Positions 48,562 to 59,614 of a stretch of DNA of 64,000 nt are shown one piece after another. The stretch's first letter is position 1. Every line of letters starts with the position of its first letter. The DNA lies in assembly GCF_034555965.1 (NCBI RefSeq), contig NZ_JAYDCK010000003.1, positions 744,001 to 808,000 on the forward strand. Reading direction: 5' to 3'. Source of the stretch: Aquicoccus sp. G2-2. Its GTDB lineage: Bacteria; Pseudomonadota; Alphaproteobacteria; Rhodobacterales; Rhodobacteraceae. A model generated the notes under the pieces. It saw only the letters and a program-made list of their open reading frames with translations, searched no databases and had not been told where the DNA came from. Made by a program: the position numbers and the translations under genes.

Positions 48562-49722
48562 ATGGCCGTGATCAACCGAATTGCCGGACTGGCCGATGAG
48601 ATGACAGCCTGGCGGCGCCACATTCATCAAAACCCCGAGCTGGGCCGCGAATGCCACCAGACAGCCGCCTTCGTGGTCGAGCGCCTGAAGGAGTTCGGCA
48701 TCACCGATATCAGCACCGGCTGGGCGCAATCCGGCGTCGTCGCGGTGATCGAAGGGCAGGGCGAAGGGCCAACCATCGGGCTGCGCGCCGATATGGACGC
48801 GCTGCCGATCAACGAAATTACCGGGCTTGAATATGCCTCCAAGGTGCCCGGCAAGATGCACGCCTGCGGCCATGACGGGCACACCGCAATGCTGCTTGGT
48901 GCGGCGAAATACCTGTCCGAGACGCGCAATTTCCGTGGCCGTGCGGTGCTGCTGTTTCAGCCAGATGAAGAAGGCGGTGGCGGCGGCGAAGCCATGGTGC
49001 AAGAAGGCGTGATGGACAAATACGGCATCGACCAGGTGTTCGGCATCCATAACGGGCCGGGGCTTGACGTCGGCATGATCGCGCTGAAACCGGGGCCGCT
49101 GATGGCCTCTGCCGATACTTTCCAGATCGACATTCAGGGCCGTGGCGGGCACGGGGCCATGCCGCAAGACACCGCCGATCCGGTGGTGGTGGCAGTTGCC
49201 ATGGTGCAGGCTATTCAAACCATCGTCAGCCGCAATGGCGATGCGCAAAAGCCGCTTGTCGTCTCGGTCACGCAGATCAATACCGGCACGGCCAGCAACA
49301 TCGTGCCTGACACGGCGCAAGTGCGCGGCACCGTGCGCTGCTTTCATGGAGAGACCCGCGACATGGTTGAACGCCGCATGAGCGAAATCGTCGCCGGGCA
49401 GGCGGCGAGCTTCGCGGTCGAGGCCACGCTCGATTATCAGCGCGGCTACCCGCCCACCGTCAACGATGACGAAAAAGCCGCCTTTGCCGCCGACGTGGCG
49501 CGCGATGTGGTGGGCGATGCGGCCGTGGATGATGCGACCACGCCAATGATGGCGGCAGAGGATTTCTCCTACATGCTGGAAGCGCGCCCCGGTGCCTATG
49601 CCTTTGTCGGCAATGGCCACGGGCCAACCGTGCATCACCCGAAATACAACTTCAACGATGAGATTGCCCCGGTGGGCGCGTCGTTTCTTGCCCGGCTGGT
49701 GGAAAAGGCCGCCCCGGTCTGA
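48562..49722 (+). CDS. M20 family amidohydrolase (hippurate hydrolase/aminoacylase type), copy 2
   Basis: 386 residues from the ATG at 48562, after CTGAAGGAGTG. It begins MAVINRIAGLADEMTAWRRHIH, nearly the same as copy 1, and shares MHACGHDGHTAMLLGAAKYLSETRNF and VHHPKYNFNDE. Differences include FQPDEEGGGGG in place of FQPAEETIGGG, so substrate preference may have diverged. The pair is a tandem duplication, followed by agmatinase 67 bases downstream. Confidence 0.9.
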   Translation: MAVINRIAGLADEMTAWRRHIHQNPELGRECHQTAAFVVERLKEFGITDISTGWAQSGVVAVIEGQGEGPTIGLRADMDALPINEITGLEYASKVPGKMHACGHDGHTAMLLGAAKYLSETRNFRGRAVLLFQPDEEGGGGGEAMVQEGVMDKYGIDQVFGIHNGPGLDVGMIALKPGPLMASADTFQIDIQGRGGHGAMPQDTADPVVVAVAMVQAIQTIVSRNGDAQKPLVVSVTQINTGTASNIVPDTAQVRGTVRCFHGETRDMVERRMSEIVAGQAASFAVEATLDYQRGYPPTVNDDEKAAFAADVARDVVGDAAVDDATTPMMAAEDFSYMLEARPGAYAFVGNGHGPTVHHPKYNFNDEIAPVGASFLARLVEKAAPV

Positions 49723-49789
49723 GGGTTCGCGCTTGACCTTCCGCCGCCCGGCGGGGATGATTTGATCAAATTCCACAATGGGGGCGATA

Positions 49790-50758
49790 ATGGCGCTTGA
49801 GGACTCAAAAAACTTCGTCGATGAGGCATTCACACGAACCAATGACCGTGGCGTGAGCTACGAAAACACCTTTGGCGGCGCCCCCTCGTTCCTCAGGCGG
49901 CGTTACACCAAGGATCTCAGCAGCGCCGACATCGCGGTAACCGGCATTCCGTTTGACATGGCCGTCACCAACCGCCCCGGCACCCGGCTCGGCCCGCGCG
50001 CCATTCGCGAGATGAGCGCGCTGCAAAGTCCGGATGCGCCCTATGGCTGGGGCTATAGCCCGCTTGATGAGTTCAACATCGTCGATTACGGCGATCTGGC
50101 GTTTGATTACGCCGATATCCCGGCCTTCCCGGACCGGCTGACGGCGCATATTCGCGGCATTCTCGAGGCCGGGGCGGCCAGCATCACACTGGGCGGGGAT
50201 CACTACATCTCGTTCCCGATTCTCAAGGCTTATGCGGAAAAATACGGCCCCCTGTCGCTTATTCAGGTCGATGCCCATACCGACACATGGGCCGATGATG
50301 ATATGGCCCGCGTCGACCACGGCACCATGTTCTACAAGGCGGTGAAATCGGGCATCGTGGACCCGGCCACATCGGTGCAGATCGGCATTCGCACGGTCAA
50401 TGACGACACGCTTGGCGTGAACATCATTGATGCGCGCGAAGTGCATGAAAAAGGCGCGCAGGCCGCCGCCGAAAAGGCGCGCGCCATCGTCGGTGACCGC
50501 CCGGTTTATCTCAGCTTTGATATCGACGGGCTCGATCCCGCCTTTGCCCCCGGCACCGGCACCCCGGTTTGGGGCGGGCTGACATCGGCGCAGGCGGCGA
50601 TATTGATGCGCGAACTGGCCGGGATCAACCTTGTCGGCGGCGATATTGTCGAGGTCTCTCCGCCGTTTGATACAACCGGCGCGACGGCAATTGCCGGGGC
50701 GCATGTGGCGATGGAGCTAATCTGCCTCTGGGGCTGGACACGGCGCGGCAAGTCATGA
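49790..50758 (+). CDS. speB: Agmatinase family ureohydrolase
   Basis: 322 residues from the ATG at 49790; an ATG 12 bases earlier is possible. The binuclear manganese site is in TLGGDHYISFPIL, QVDAHTDTWADD and SFDIDGLDPAFAPGTGTPVWGGL. The N-terminal GIPFDMAVTNRPGTRLGPRAIREMSAL is characteristic of agmatinase rather than arginase. It splits agmatine to putrescine and urea; guanidinobutyrase activity is an alternative. It may share a transcript with the M20 genes. Confidence 0.88.
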   Translation: MALEDSKNFVDEAFTRTNDRGVSYENTFGGAPSFLRRRYTKDLSSADIAVTGIPFDMAVTNRPGTRLGPRAIREMSALQSPDAPYGWGYSPLDEFNIVDYGDLAFDYADIPAFPDRLTAHIRGILEAGAASITLGGDHYISFPILKAYAEKYGPLSLIQVDAHTDTWADDDMARVDHGTMFYKAVKSGIVDPATSVQIGIRTVNDDTLGVNIIDAREVHEKGAQAAAEKARAIVGDRPVYLSFDIDGLDPAFAPGTGTPVWGGLTSAQAAILMRELAGINLVGGDIVEVSPPFDTTGATAIAGAHVAMELICLWGWTRRGKS

Positions 50759-50786
50759 TGGCAGCCCCCGTGGGAACAACGGATTT

Positions 50787-50809
50787 GGATATTTTTAGCA
50801 AGATGAAGC
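50787..50809 (+). repeat. Copy 3 of the dispersed 23-base repeat
   Basis: GGATATTT, then TTA, then GCAAGATGAAGC. It lies between the agmatinase stop and the DUF1499 gene start (50811), so it ends one base before that ATG. It might also supply a weak ribosome-binding stretch for the DUF1499 gene. Confidence 0.65.
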
Positions 50810-50810
50810 A

Positions 50811-51218
50811 ATGGGTTGGAAGATGATCTTTATCCTGATTCCGGTGGCAATCGTGCTCGCATTTGCGGGGTATGTGCGCCTCGCACCGTCTGATCCGGCG
50901 CGCTGGAACCAGATGCCCGAAAGCGTGCAGACGCGCGATTTGCCGGGCGGCGCACAGCGCGTGGTGAAGGCCGGGCCGGACGGGCTGGCGCGGCTTGATG
51001 CAATCGCGCGCAACTGGCCGCGCACGCGCGTGCTGGCGGGGGCCATCGACGCGGGCATGATTACCTATATCACCCGCTCGGCGCTTTGGGGCTTTCCCGA
51101 TTACACCACCGTGCGGCAAACGGGAGATACGCTTGAGATTTACGCCCGTCTACGATTTGGGCGCAGCGATCTCGGCGTGAACGGGGCGCGGATCAAGGCG
51201 TGGCTCGATCAGCTGTGA
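50811..51218 (+). CDS. DUF1499 domain protein
   Basis: 135 residues from the ATG at 50811; the ATG at 50823 is an alternative. A membrane segment or signal (MIFILIPVAIVLAFAGYVRLAP) is followed by a compact domain with RVVKAGPDGLARLDAIARNWPRTRVLAG, YITRSALWGFPDYTTVR and [24 protein letters not shown], the DUF1499 pattern. Function unknown, membrane-anchored outside the cytoplasm. Its 3' end overlaps the opposite-strand gene by 69 bases. Confidence 0.8.
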   Translation: MGWKMIFILIPVAIVLAFAGYVRLAPSDPARWNQMPESVQTRDLPGGAQRVVKAGPDGLARLDAIARNWPRTRVLAGAIDAGMITYITRSALWGFPDYTTVRQTGDTLEIYARLRFGRSDLGVNGARIKAWLDQL

Positions 51219-51443
51219 GCTGAGACAACCATCCGAGATTTTCCGCCACATCGGCACGTTGAGCGACATCTGGCATTGCGCGATGAACATCTTGCCATCG
51301 ACCTGAAGACAGATTTTCTCCCCGATATCGACATGCGCGCCGGATGTATCGGTGCAATAGCAGTCGATAATCTTGCCGTTCATGTTGTAATCGGCAAATG
51401 CAGGCGCGGGCAGGGCCGCGAGGATCAGGACAAGGCTGCGCAT
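51150..51443 (-). CDS. Small secreted protein with cysteine-rich core
   Basis: 97 residues from the ATG at 51443. A signal peptide [17 protein letters not shown] is followed by [45 protein letters not shown] and [12 protein letters not shown], with five cysteines in the mature part. A roseobacter hypothetical family, as I recall. Function unknown. The last 23 codons overlap antisense to the DUF1499 gene. The upstream region is shared with the prfA start. Confidence 0.65.
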   Translation of the reverse strand: MRSLVLILAALPAPAFADYNMNGKIIDCYCTDTSGAHVDIGEKICLQVDGKMFIAQCQMSLNVPMWRKISDGCLSSQLIEPRLDPRPVHAEIAAPKS

Positions 51444-51507
51444 GGCTTTGATTTTAGCACAACCTGCACACTTGACCAAGGCTTGCCGATGCGGGAAGGG
51501 AATGCGC

Positions 51508-52557
51508 ATGGTGGCATTGGATACATTGGAACAAATCGCCGGGCGGTTTCAGTTCATCGAGGCGAAGCTGGCCGAAGGCGGCGGTGATATCGCTCAGCTG
51601 GGGCGTGAATATGCCGAGCTGCGCCCTCTGGTGATGCAGATCGAAACCTATCGCGCCCTTCTGGCCGAGGCCGAGACCACCGAGGCGCTGCTGGCCGACC
51701 CCGAAATGAAGCCGCTCGCCGAAGAGGCGCTGCCGGAGCTGAAAGCGCGCCTTGCGGATGAGGCGGCTGCGCTGCAACTGGCGCTTCTGCCCAAAGATTC
51801 CGCCGATGCACGCCCCGCCCTGATCGAAATCCGCCCCGGCACCGGCGGCGATGAGGCGGCGCTTTTCGCGGCCGACCTGCTGCGGATGTATCAACGCTAC
51901 GCCGAAGCGCGCGGCTGGCGGTTCGAGACGTTGGAGCAGCAATTGACTGAACTGGGCGGGATCAAGGAAGTGGTGGCGCGCATCTCGGGGGAGAACGTGT
52001 TCGCCCGGCTCAAATTCGAAAGCGGCGTGCATCGGGTGCAGCGGGTGCCGGAAACCGAATCGGGCGGGCGGATTCACACCTCTGCCGCCACCGTGGCGGT
52101 GCTGCCCGAAGCCGAAGATGTCGATATCGAGGTTGATCCAAATGAGATCAGGATCGACACCATGCGCGCTTCAGGGGCAGGTGGCCAGCACGTCAATACC
52201 ACCGATTCGGCAGTGCGGATCACACATATTCCAAGCGGGATCGTGGTCACATCATCCGAAAAATCACAGCACCAAAACCGCGCGATTGCCATGCAGGTGC
52301 TTAAAACCCGGCTTTTCGACAGGGAGCGCCAGCGCGCCGCCGACGAACGCGCGGCTGACCGCAAGGCGCAAGTTGGTTCCGGTGATCGCTCCGAACGCAT
52401 CCGCACCTATAATTTCCCGCAAGGGCGGCTTACCGATCATCGCATCGGGCTGACGCTTTACAAACTCGACGCGGTGATGGCCGGTGATCTCGATGAAATC
52501 ATCGACGGGCTGACCGCCGATCATCAGGCGACCCTGCTGGCGGAGATGGACGGGTGA
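51508..52557 (+). CDS. prfA: Peptide chain release factor 1
   Basis: 349 residues from the ATG at 51508 ([14 protein letters not shown]), after GGGAAGGG; an ATG six bases upstream is possible. The GGQ tripeptide is in [17 protein letters not shown] (about residue 225), and the RF1 domain has [22 protein letters not shown]. It recognises UAA and UAG and releases the nascent chain. GGQ is methylated by the product of the next gene, prmC, which overlaps it (GTGA). Confidence 0.96.
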   Translation: MVALDTLEQIAGRFQFIEAKLAEGGGDIAQLGREYAELRPLVMQIETYRALLAEAETTEALLADPEMKPLAEEALPELKARLADEAAALQLALLPKDSADARPALIEIRPGTGGDEAALFAADLLRMYQRYAEARGWRFETLEQQLTELGGIKEVVARISGENVFARLKFESGVHRVQRVPETESGGRIHTSAATVAVLPEAEDVDIEVDPNEIRIDTMRASGAGGQHVNTTDSAVRITHIPSGIVVTSSEKSQHQNRAIAMQVLKTRLFDRERQRAADERAADRKAQVGSGDRSERIRTYNFPQGRLTDHRIGLTLYKLDAVMAGDLDEIIDGLTADHQATLLAEMDG

Positions 52558-53417
52558 CGCTCGACAAGGCGCTGCGCGTCGGGGCCAGGCGGCTGGAGGC
52601 GGCAGGGATCGCCGGATCAGATGCCCGGCCCATTCTGGCGCATGTGCTGGGCGTTGGCCGCGACCGGTTGCTGCTGATCGGCGGACAGGAGTTGACGCCA
52701 GAGCAGCTTGCGGCGTTTGACGCCGCCCTTGAGCGGCGCGCGCAGGGCACGCCGGTTTCGCATATCCTTGGTTATCGCGATTTCTTTAACCATCGCTTTA
52801 AAATTGGGCCGCAGGTACTTGACCCGAGGCCAGAAACGGAAATCTTGGTTCAGCAAGCTCTGAACGCGGATTTCGCATCGGTGCTCGATCTCGGCACCGG
52901 CTCAGGCGCGATCCTGCTATCGCTGCTCGCGGCGCGCGCGCAGGCCGAAGGGTTGGGCAGCGATCTCTCCACCGACGCGCTCGGGCTTGCGGCGCAAAAC
53001 GCCCGTGCCATCGGCGTGGTGGCCCGGTGCCGGTTTGTGCGCTCCGACTGGTTTTGTGCGATTGAGGGGCGGTTTGATCTGATCGTGTCGAACCCGCCCT
53101 ATATTGCCGCCGCCGAAATGCCGGGCCTCGCGCGCGAATTGGCGCATGAGCCGCGCATGGCACTGACCGACGAGGCCGACGGGCTGTCTGCCTACCGCGC
53201 GATTGCCGCCGGGGCTGCGGCACATCTCAATCCCGGCGGGCGGCTGATGGTCGAGATCGGCCCGACGCAGGCAAGTGCTGTCTGTGCAATTTTCGCCGCG
53301 GCAGGGCTTGAAAACATTCGCGTTCATCCCGATCTCGATGGCAGGGACCGGGTGATTTGCGGTCAATTCCCGCAAGATCGCGGCGCAAAAGCCACCAAAG
53401 CGCGAAAAACCGCTTGA
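52554..53417 (+). CDS. prmC: Release factor glutamine methyltransferase
   Basis: 287 residues starting at GTG (52554), overlapping the prfA stop. The N-terminal helical domain is followed by [14 protein letters not shown], the RPETEILVQ segment, the SAM-binding [16 protein letters not shown] and the catalytic NPPY in [13 protein letters not shown]. It methylates the glutamine of GGQ in RF1 and RF2. The prfA-prmC pairing is universal in many proteobacteria. Confidence 0.95.
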   Translation: MTLDKALRVGARRLEAAGIAGSDARPILAHVLGVGRDRLLLIGGQELTPEQLAAFDAALERRAQGTPVSHILGYRDFFNHRFKIGPQVLDPRPETEILVQQALNADFASVLDLGTGSGAILLSLLAARAQAEGLGSDLSTDALGLAAQNARAIGVVARCRFVRSDWFCAIEGRFDLIVSNPPYIAAAEMPGLARELAHEPRMALTDEADGLSAYRAIAAGAAAHLNPGGRLMVEIGPTQASAVCAIFAAAGLENIRVHPDLDGRDRVICGQFPQDRGAKATKARKTA

Positions 53418-53625
53418 AATCTGGGCTTGTGGCGCAGTTAGCTCTTGTGAAATCAAGGTGTCCGTGGTTACTCATACCCATCACGCTGGTAGAGGGCATC
53501 TGCGCTCTCCCGCTTGAAACCAAGCCTGACAGTTTCCACCCCGTTACAGAGTGCCAGATGCACCCTTAGGGCGGAACAAAGGCCAGACGGCAATTGCCAG
53601 ACAGCAAAACTGGACCATAAAACAC

Positions 53626-54183
53626 ATGAGACCATCGAAATCGCGTTCGCGGTCAAACAAGAACCGCAACCGGAATAATCAGGGCGGCAACATCGTCAAC
53701 CGCGTGTTCGACAGTTCCGGCCCCGAGGGCAAGGTGCGCGGCACACCGCAGCAGATCATCGACAAGTATAACCAGCTCGCGCGCGATGCGCAGTTGGCAG
53801 GGGATCGCGTGGCGACCGAGAATTTTCAGCAACACGCAGAGCATTATCTGCGGATGCTGAGCGAGGCGCAGCGCGAACAAGAGGCGCGCCGCGAAGAACA
53901 GGAACGCCAGAACCGTGAACGTCAGGCAGAGCGTGACCGTGAGCGCACGCAGCGCCAAGAGCGCGAGATGAACGGTGGCGAGTTGGTGAATAACGACGAT
54001 CCCGGCTCAAAGCCGCAACCCGATGTCGTTACCCCGAACGAGGGCGCCGATAGCGGGCTGGTGGCAACACCGGAAAGCGCGGGCGATGCGCCGCCGCCCA
54101 AGCCCAAACGCGCACGTCGCAAGCCCAAACCTGCGGCCCCCAAGGCCGAAGATAATGCGGGTAACCCCGAAGCGGCCGAATAG
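53626..54183 (+). CDS. DUF4167 domain protein
   Basis: 185 residues from the ATG at 53626. The N-terminus is very basic (MRPSKSRSRSNKNRNRNNQGGN), leading to the DUF4167 core VNRVFDSSGPEGKVRGTPQQIIDKYNQLARDAQLAGDRVATENFQQHAEHYLRML. The following Glu/Arg-rich stretch (EQEARREEQERQNRERQAERD) is a coiled coil, and the end is Pro/Lys/Ala-rich. Probably binds RNA; function unknown. It regularly follows prfA-prmC in alphaproteobacteria. 208 bases separate it from prmC. Confidence 0.85.
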   Translation: MRPSKSRSRSNKNRNRNNQGGNIVNRVFDSSGPEGKVRGTPQQIIDKYNQLARDAQLAGDRVATENFQQHAEHYLRMLSEAQREQEARREEQERQNRERQAERDRERTQRQEREMNGGELVNNDDPGSKPQPDVVTPNEGADSGLVATPESAGDAPPPKPKRARRKPKPAAPKAEDNAGNPEAAE

Positions 54184-54202
54184 GCGACATTGGCCGTTTC
54201 GG

Positions 54203-55042
54203 CTATTGTTCCAACGTGCGGGCCAGCGCGCAAAACGCCTCGATTGCGACCGTTTCGGCGCGGTCCGTCGGTTTGATCCCGGCGGCAAGCAGCCGGTCTT
54301 CGATATCCGGGGCTAGCCCTTTCAGGGCCGCGCGCAGCATCTTGCGGCGTTGGTTGAACGCCTTGGCGACCACCCGTTCCAACAGCTTCGGATTGGCCGG
54401 AAAACGCGGCTTTGCCAGCGCCTCAAGATGTACCACGGCAGAGGCCACTTTCGGCGGCGGGGTAAACGCCTGCGGTGGCAGGCTCATGGCGATGCGCGCC
54501 TCTGCCCGCCACTGCGCCAGAATAGCCAGCCGCCCATAAGCCTTGGAGCCGGGTTGCGCCACGATCCGTTCGGCCACTTCGCGTTGAAACATCAAGGTAA
54601 GCGTTTGCCAGAACGGCGGCCATTGCGGCGGCGTGAGCCAACGCACCAGAAGCTCGGTGCCAACATTGTAAGGCAGGTTCGCCGCCACCTTGATTGGCGG
54701 GCAAAGATGGTCGAGCGGGTCAATCTCAAGCGCATCGCCTTCGATGACCGTCAAGCGCCCCGGATAAGCCGCGCTGATCTCTTCCAGCGCCGGCAGGCAA
54801 CGCGCATCTTTCTCGATGGCAAGCACCCGGCGCGCACCTTCAGCCAGAAGCCCACGGGTCAGCCCGCCGGGGCCGGGGCCAATCTCAAGCACATCCGCGC
54901 CCGAGACATCCCCCGCCGCACGGGCGATCTTGGCCGTCAGGTTGAGATCAAGCAGGAAATTTTGCCCCAGCGATTTGCGCGCCGAAAGACCATGCGTGGC
55001 GATGACGCTGCGCAGCGGGGGCAGGGTGTCTATCGTGCTCAC
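54203..55042 (-). CDS. rsmA: 16S rRNA dimethyladenosine transferase
   Basis: 279 residues. The SAM-binding part has [38 protein letters not shown] and [11 protein letters not shown], then DALEIDPL and the substrate motif [18 protein letters not shown]. Dimethylates A1518 and A1519 of 16S rRNA, an assembly checkpoint of the small subunit. Its start overlaps the pdxA stop by four bases (ATGA), the classic lptD-surA-pdxA-rsmA order. Confidence 0.96.
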   Translation of the reverse strand: MSTIDTLPPLRSVIATHGLSARKSLGQNFLLDLNLTAKIARAAGDVSGADVLEIGPGPGGLTRGLLAEGARRVLAIEKDARCLPALEEISAAYPGRLTVIEGDALEIDPLDHLCPPIKVAANLPYNVGTELLVRWLTPPQWPPFWQTLTLMFQREVAERIVAQPGSKAYGRLAILAQWRAEARIAMSLPPQAFTPPPKVASAVVHLEALAKPRFPANPKLLERVVAKAFNQRRKMLRAALKGLAPDIEDRLLAAGIKPTDRAETVAIEAFCALARTLEQ

Positions 55043-56004
55043 GCTGCCGCCATCCGTGCCGCCATCCGCAAGGCCTCGATGGTCGATGACGGATTGGCAA
55101 CCCCTTTCCCGGCGATGTCGAACGCGGTGCCATGATCGGGCGAGGTGCGAATGAACGGCAGGCCAAGTGTCACGTTCACGCCGCGGTCAAAATCAAGCGT
55201 CTTGATCGGGATTAGCGCCTGATCGTGATAGGCACAGATCGCCGCGTCATAGCGCGCCCGCGCGGTGGCATGAAACATCGTATCGGCTGGCAGCGGACCA
55301 AGCAGCACATGGCCCTCATCGCGCATTTCCTCAAGCAGCGGCGCAATCCACGCGCCTTCCTCATCGCCCATCGCCCCGCCTTCGCCCGCATGTGGGTTCA
55401 GCCCGGCAACGGCAAGGCGCGGTGCGTCAATCCCGAACTGGGTGCGCAGCGCAGCGGCGGTAATCTCGATGGTTTCGCGCAGCACCAAAGCGGTGAACGC
55501 CTTGGGCACATCGCGCAGTGCAATATGGATGGTCGCGGGCACCACGCGCAACTGATCGGATGCCAGCATCATCACCACGCGGTCAACACCGGCCAGATGG
55601 GCCAAAAACTCGGTATGGCCCGGAAAGCCGAAACCAGCCCCCTGTTTCAGTGCCTGCTTGTTGATCGGCGCAGTGCAAAGCCCGCCCGCATCTCCGGCCT
55701 GCACCAATGCCACCGCGCGGGCAATCACGTCGATCACCCCTTGGGCATTGGCCGGATCGGCCCGACCCGGCGTGGCGGGTGCGGCGAACGAATGCGCCAG
55801 CACCGGCAAGCCATTTGCCATCGCGGCTGTCGTCTCCGAAGCCGAGGTGATTGGCATCACGGGCGCCCCTGCGGGTAGATGCGCCGGATCACCGATCAGG
55901 AAGAAATCCATCTCCCCGCGCAACGCCTCCCAGGCTTTCACCGCCAGTTCCGGGCCAACGCCCGCTGGCTCGCCACAACTCAGCGCGATAGGGCGCACGC
56001 TCAT
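55039..56004 (-). CDS. pdxA: 4-hydroxythreonine-4-phosphate dehydrogenase
   Basis: 321 residues. [25 protein letters not shown] and [29 protein letters not shown] are PdxA signatures, with [18 protein letters not shown] and [42 protein letters not shown]. The metal-binding histidines are in GHTEF, HDQ and DHGTAFD. It oxidises 4-phosphohydroxythreonine in pyridoxal phosphate synthesis. Overlaps surA (ATGA) and rsmA. Confidence 0.96.
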   Translation of the reverse strand: MSVRPIALSCGEPAGVGPELAVKAWEALRGEMDFFLIGDPAHLPAGAPVMPITSASETTAAMANGLPVLAHSFAAPATPGRADPANAQGVIDVIARAVALVQAGDAGGLCTAPINKQALKQGAGFGFPGHTEFLAHLAGVDRVVMMLASDQLRVVPATIHIALRDVPKAFTALVLRETIEITAAALRTQFGIDAPRLAVAGLNPHAGEGGAMGDEEGAWIAPLLEEMRDEGHVLLGPLPADTMFHATARARYDAAICAYHDQALIPIKTLDFDRGVNVTLGLPFIRTSPDHGTAFDIAGKGVANPSSTIEALRMAARMAAA

Positions 56005-57235
56005 TTCTCGATGATGCGCGCCTCGGAACGCAACTGCTGAAGATAGCTCTCCGAGTAGGTTTCAAGTCGCTGATTCTGAAGGCTCAGCGACACGTTATCG
56101 CGTGAAACCTCCTCGGGAAGCTTCACCACACGGTCACACAGCATCAGGAAAACCAGCGTCTGTCCGTTTGCCCGCGTCAACGTGGTGGAAACCTCGTTCT
56201 TGTCAAGCTTGGCCAACTCAAACGCGATGTCGCGCGGAATGTCCGAAGGCTTCTTTGCACCGCGGTCAAGCACTTCGGGTGGCTGTCCCTTGGCGACACC
56301 GTAAAGGTCATCACATGTATCGACACGCTGGCGGATTTTCGCAGCCTCGGCCATTGCCTGTTCGCTCCGGCCGCCGGGGATGTAATAGGCGGCATATTCG
56401 ATCGCCTCGTAATCCGGCTCAACCGGCTTGCCTTCTTTGATCGCGCGCAACTGGAACAACGCAATCGCGCCGGGGATCGGTAGCGGCTGGGTCACCTGAC
56501 CGGGCGCAAGGCCCAGAACCGGCCCGCGAATGGCGGGCGGCACCTTGTTGAGCGGCAACCAGTTAAGCTTGCCGCCGCGCCCGCGCGTTGCCGCCGCAGA
56601 ATAGCGCTGCGCGGCCTGGGCGAAGCCGCGCAGAGTGGTGATTTTCGATATTTCCTGCGCCCGCGCTTGCGCTGCGGCCTCCTGACCGGGGCGCACCGGG
56701 ATATATATCTCGGACAGCAAGACCTGCACGCTGCTTGTGGCATTGGCGGCAAGCGCCCGGTCAACGTCATTTTCCCCGATAATCACCTTCGGGCCGAACT
56801 TGGCACGCACCAGTTGTCGCCACGCGACACCCGCGAAGATGAAATCGCGGTAGGTCTCGGGCGCAACACCCGCCTGCGCCAGTGCCTTGGTAAATTGCTC
56901 GGTGGTCAGGTTGGCCCGGCTGGCGAACTCCTCCATCCCGGCCTTCACATCGTCCTCGCTGGGTTTGATTCCCAAAGATTCCGCCGCATCAAGCTTGAGC
57001 CGTTCTTCGATCAACTGCTTGCGCGCCACGTCGGCCGGGTCGCCGGGTTGGCGGAAGATTTGCAGCATCCGTGCCCGCTGGTCCAGTTCATAACGGGTGA
57101 CAACCTTGTCGTTCACCCGGATCGCCGGGGCGAACAGGTTCTGCGCCCGCGCTTCGGGGGCGCTATTCAACGCCGCGATCATCAGCACACCAAGCGCGAT
57201 CAGTGTCTGCAATAGGGGGCTTTGTTCCGGGTCAT
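56001..57235 (-). CDS. surA: SurA-like peptidyl-prolyl isomerase; 5' end probably frameshifted
   Basis: The continuous frame begins at a TTG at 57212 without Shine-Dalgarno. If one G is added to the G5 run at 57215-57219, an ATG at 57235 becomes in frame and the start reads MTRNKAPLLQTLIALGVLMIAAL, a normal signal peptide. The body has VNDKVVTRYELDQRARML, EERLKLDAAESLGIKPSEDDV, a parvulin-like region GFAQAAQRYSAAATRGRGGKLNWLPLNKVPPAI and C-terminal helices. SurA escorts outer-membrane proteins through the periplasm. In the lptFGD-surA-pdxA-rsmA operon. Confidence 0.85.
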
Positions 57236-57384
57236 CCTGCCTGTCCTGCGTCTTTTTCGTTCAAATAGCGTTCTAGTGCGTTTTGCGTTCAATCCGAAAC
57301 AGAGTAAACGCAAAACCCGGCACAACATTCAACCGTCTTGCGCGTTTCGCCCTTAATCTATGCGCAGATTTCCGGCAAAACATG

Positions 57385-59614
57385 TCAGAAGCTGCACTTG
57401 CGGGTATAACTTGCATCGCGTGTCTTTGCGCTAAAGCCCTGCAACCCGATGGTAAAGCTGAAATCCGTCGACGGGGTCAGGATAACCGATGAGGTAAACC
57501 GACGCGAGAGCGAAACATCGAGCGCCACACATTCATTGCGATATTGCAACCCGACCCCGGCCTCGGCGGCCTTGTTGGAAACAATATCATAGCGCACGTT
57601 GGCGCTGCCGGTCCAATGACGGCTGAACCGGTAAAGCCCGTCCAGCGACCATTCCGAAATCGTGGAGGGGCGGTTTTCCATCGCATCGGCGCCAAGCCAG
57701 ACATAAGAGGCTCCAACCGCCGCGCGCTTGTTTTGCCAACTCGCACGGGCATCGGCCTTGGCCAGATCGAACCCGGAATCAAACAGCGCCCGCCCGGTAA
57801 GCGACAGCCCGGTAAGCGACTGGACCTGCCCGGCAATCAACAAATCCGAAGTCGTTCCCCGCAGGCCCGATGTGGCGGAAAATGCGTTGTCACCTGTTTC
57901 GCGGGTAATCTGCCCAAGGGTCAGCCGCGATTGCCAGCCTTTCGGGCCAAACCGGCTCCAGCTAACCCCGTAAGCCGCCTGAAGCCCGCGTTCGCGCCGG
58001 TCGGGGGCAGGAAACCGCGATAGTGCCATCAGGTTGCCCTCGTCAAATTCGACCCGCGTGCTTTCGTCATTGGCCACGTTGGGCCGGGTGCCGCCGCTCC
58101 AGGCAAGCTGCACCATCGGCTCGATCACATGCACCGCCCCCAGCGTGAGGTCTTCTGCCAAGGCCAGCGCAGGCTGAACGCAAGCATCGGCGTGGCGCTG
58201 GCCGCGTGGACGGGCAGGGCGGCATCGTTGGCGGTGGCAAAACTGTCAACCGCCACCCCGGCCTGAAGCCCGGCTTGCAGCCCCGGCCCGACGGTCCAGT
58301 TGCGCCGCCACAACGCTTCGGCGCTCAGCCGGGACACATCGCGGCCATCGGTTACGCCATCGGCATCGGCGTCCACGTCGACCTGTGAATAGCGAAAATG
58401 CGAATGCAATGCCGTGGAAAGCCGCAACTCTCCCCCATGGCTTTGGGGAAAAACCTCCGCTCATATTCAACATCGCCAACAACGGATGGGATCGTCGCAT
58501 TGGCTTCGTTGACCCGCAAAGTGCGGAAATACACAAGCTGCGCGTTGAAAAACTCATCCCGCCGGACGCGCGAGATGGCCAGCGCGCTGCCAAGCTGGTC
58601 CTTGTCGGAATAGCCGTAATCAACCAGATAAGTCTTGTCGCTGACCATCTCGACATCGAAACGCAGCTTGAAATCGCGTTTGAGATCGAACGCACCATGC
58701 CCGAACAGATAGCCGCGAAATGGCTCGCTGGTCAGGTTATCGTCGCTCAACGCGCCTTCGAATTCGATCTGCCCCTTGCGGAACGCCTGCCGATAACGCA
58801 ACTCAACCGTTCTGGTATGTGGCGACACATACGGCGTCACAGTCAGGTCCCGGTGATCACCCAACGTGATGAAATAGGGGATTTTCACGCCCAGTCCCAG
58901 CACGGATTTGCTGGTCAGGTAAGGGATCAGGAAGCCGCTCGCGCGTTTCAGCGTCGGATCAGGCAGGCGCAGCCGGGGCAGATAGAAAATCGGCACATCC
59001 ATCACCCGAAGCTGCGCGTCCTCGAAGTAAAGCTGGTGTTCGAGCTGGTCGTGAATCACTCGCCGGGCGCGGATCTGCCACAGCGGCGGACGTTTTGAAT
59101 TGCACACCCGGCACGAGGTAACAGAGGCCTTGTAAAGCTGCGAATACCGCCCGTTCACCCGGTTAAGCTGATAAGCGGCAAGCTGCACCTGCTGATTAAG
59201 CACCAACCGCGCCCCTTTAAGCAGCCCGTTGGTGAAACCGGGGTCAAGCTGCGCCGCATCTCCCAGAACCACCACATCCTTGCCTTGGGTAATGACAAGC
59301 GGGCCGTCAAGCGTCAGTTCGTCTGTCTCGCGGTCATAGGCGATCCGTTTCGCCTGCATCCTGACATCGCCATAAAGCGCCTCGACATTGCCGCGCGCAA
59401 CGAGCCGGGTTTTGCCTTCAACGAACACGTCATCAGCCACCAGAACGGCGGGGCCGGGTTCATCAGGGTTGCTGTTGGCCCCGGCCTGTGTGCCTTGTGC
59501 GCTCGCGCCAGTGCCCGCTGTGCAAAGCGCAACGGCAAGCAACAGCACCCCGGCCAGCGCGCGCAGCGCCGCAGCAGCGGTGATCCGGCGGTCGGGGCGC
59601 AAAGCGTGGCTCAT
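57385..59614 (-). pseudogene. lptD: LPS-assembly protein LptD, frame broken at two places
   Basis: From the ATG at 59614 (MSHALRPDRRITAAAALRALAGVLL), with a signal peptide, then an OstA/LptA-like N-domain (LVADDVFVEGKTRLVARGNVEALYGDVRMQAKRI) and the beta-barrel. The frame derails after FFPKAMG at C5 58432-58436, where one base is missing, and again near G2 58162-58163, where one base is missing; adding both gives a continuous barrel ending TRDASYTRKCSF. LptD is the outer-membrane pore that inserts LPS and is normally essential, so two assembly errors are the likely cause. Overlaps lptG (ATGA). Confidence 0.9.

Noticed and set aside
48403-49842. Long minus-strand frame (479 codons) opposite the second M20 gene
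   Set aside because: Shadow of a gene with clear metal-binding motifs on the other strand.
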